Source of the DNA: Raffaelea ambrosiae
Lineage: Eukaryota > Ascomycota > Sordariomycetes > Ophiostomatales > Ophiostomataceae
Direction of reading: 5' to 3'
DNA length: 64,000 nucleotides
Assembly (NCBI GenBank): GCA_002778195.1
Contig: PCDI01000005.1
Location: 518,229 to 582,228 of the forward strand
This document shows positions 63,143 to 64,000 of this stretch, one piece after another (position 1 is the first letter of the stretch; every line of letters starts with the position of its first letter). A model generated the notes under the pieces. That model saw only the letters and a list, made by a program, of their open reading frames with translations. It was not told where the DNA came from and did not search any database. The position numbers and the translations under genes are program-made.

Positions 63143-64000
63143 GGTGTGTTTGTTCAATGCGGTGGCCCAGCCACAGCGACCGGTCGAACCGCCAAGAAAA
63201 CTAGCTGAACAAGAAGAGGAAAACGAACTTTGGGCTCGCAATCGAGTTCGAATCAAGTTTGTCACGAGGAGAAATTTCGTGTCGAAAGTGTTGATTGCCA
63301 AAGGAAGGGGGGGGGGGGATTCGCCAACCCGAAACACCAGGCGGTGCGGCGAAAACCAGGACGGGAGTTCCGAACAACACCCCTAGTACAACAGCCACCA
63401 GTCGCCACAGAATTTATACGACTCGAGATGTGCGTTGCGGTCGGTGGATTGCTGCGCGATCGAGACGGATGGTGAATGCGTGAGTGTGTGCCTGTCTGTT
63501 GTGGTCTCGCTTCGTGTCGTCGTCTGTTTTCGGTCTCTTCTGCGCAGGCGGACAGAAAAAGAGGAGCGAACGTTTCTGTCGCAAAAGAAGAGGGTTGCTT
63601 CGTTTTGGTCGATCCACGGCTGAGCGAAAGCAGGGTTGGAGATGGGGACGAGGGAGAAAAAAAAGAGAACAATAAAAAAGAGAACAAGAAGAAGAAGGCA
63701 CAACAAATGAACGAAGAAGAGCGAACAGGGAAAGGGGAAGGGGGGAAGGAGGAAGGGAAAGGGAATAGGGCGCGATTGCAAATGCGCGGGAAAGAGACTG
63801 CGAGAGGAGCAGAGAGGGAGAGAAAGAGAGGGAGAGAGCAAAGAGAGGAAAATGCCAGTAGCGGTTGGTAAAAAGAAAGAAGAGAACTTGATACACCCAC
63901 AAACTATTTGCAAACAGTTGAGGTAGGCAAGTGTCAAAGGCAGGCGCTGGTCCAATGGGGGGGCAGATACGGGCAGAGCAAGGAAGAGAAGAAGAGACCG
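63143..64000. other. Upstream region of the phosphodiesterase gene
   Basis: CT-rich on the minus strand, as expected of a long fungal promoter and 5' UTR. A G run is at 63309-63319. The open frames seen are Ser/Phe/Leu low complexity and unsupported. Confidence 0.55.

Overview
The window looks like nuclear DNA of a filamentous ascomycete (Pezizomycotina, most likely a sordariomycete). The basis is short introns of about 60-180 nt with GTRAGT-type donors, CTRAC branch sites and YAG acceptors, widely spaced single genes on both strands, and the gene families present (a 156-residue ribosomal protein S18, a class I cAMP phosphodiesterase of the PdeH type, a Cas1-type O-acetyltransferase, a GPI-anchored PLC-like protein). 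The genus cannot be read from the sequence. Exon structures were built by hand from splice signals; every multi-exon model keeps its reading frame and restores continuous family sequence across each junction.

Layout. Bases 1 to about 15.9 kb hold no convincing gene, only low-complexity and minisatellite DNA, and end in a 941-base assembly gap (15970-16910). From 17 kb onward the window is an ordinary housekeeping region: a Q-rich fungal coiled-coil protein (+), an EFM4-like lysine methyltransferase (+), CDC37 (-), MOT1 (-), SMC3 (+), a PLC-like GPI protein (+), an F-box-like protein (+), a Cas1-family polysaccharide O-acetyltransferase (+), an Ala/Ser-rich secreted wall protein (+), a tRNA-Phe gene (+), RPS18 (+), SDO1 (-), vacuolar carboxypeptidase Y (+) and a high-affinity cAMP phosphodiesterase (-). 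MOT1/SMC3 and SDO1/carboxypeptidase Y are divergent pairs; RPS18/SDO1 are convergent. The genes do not form one pathway. Loose themes are translation (RPS18, SDO1, EFM4, tRNA-Phe), transcription and chromosomes (MOT1, SMC3), signalling (CDC37, PDE) and the cell surface (wall protein, PLC-like protein, Cas1 protein).

The most striking item is the tRNA-Phe(GAA) gene at 52400-52556. Its D loop is split by a 65-nt insert with a complete mRNA-type intron signature: GTAAGT at the 5' end, ACTAAC 11 nt before the 3' end, and CAG at the 3' end. It also has the usual 19-nt intron after position 37. Removing both gives a canonical 73-nt tRNA with the classic tRNA-Phe D loop and with every stem paired. 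This looks like a Pol III tRNA gene that would need both the spliceosome and the tRNA endonuclease. I know of no described case of a spliceosomal-type intron in a nuclear tRNA gene. Other points worth checking are an Arg at the first of the two conserved acetyl-acceptor lysines of Smc3, a GC-AG intron, micro-exons of 11, 18 and 14 nt, and a recurrent noncoding 8-mer.
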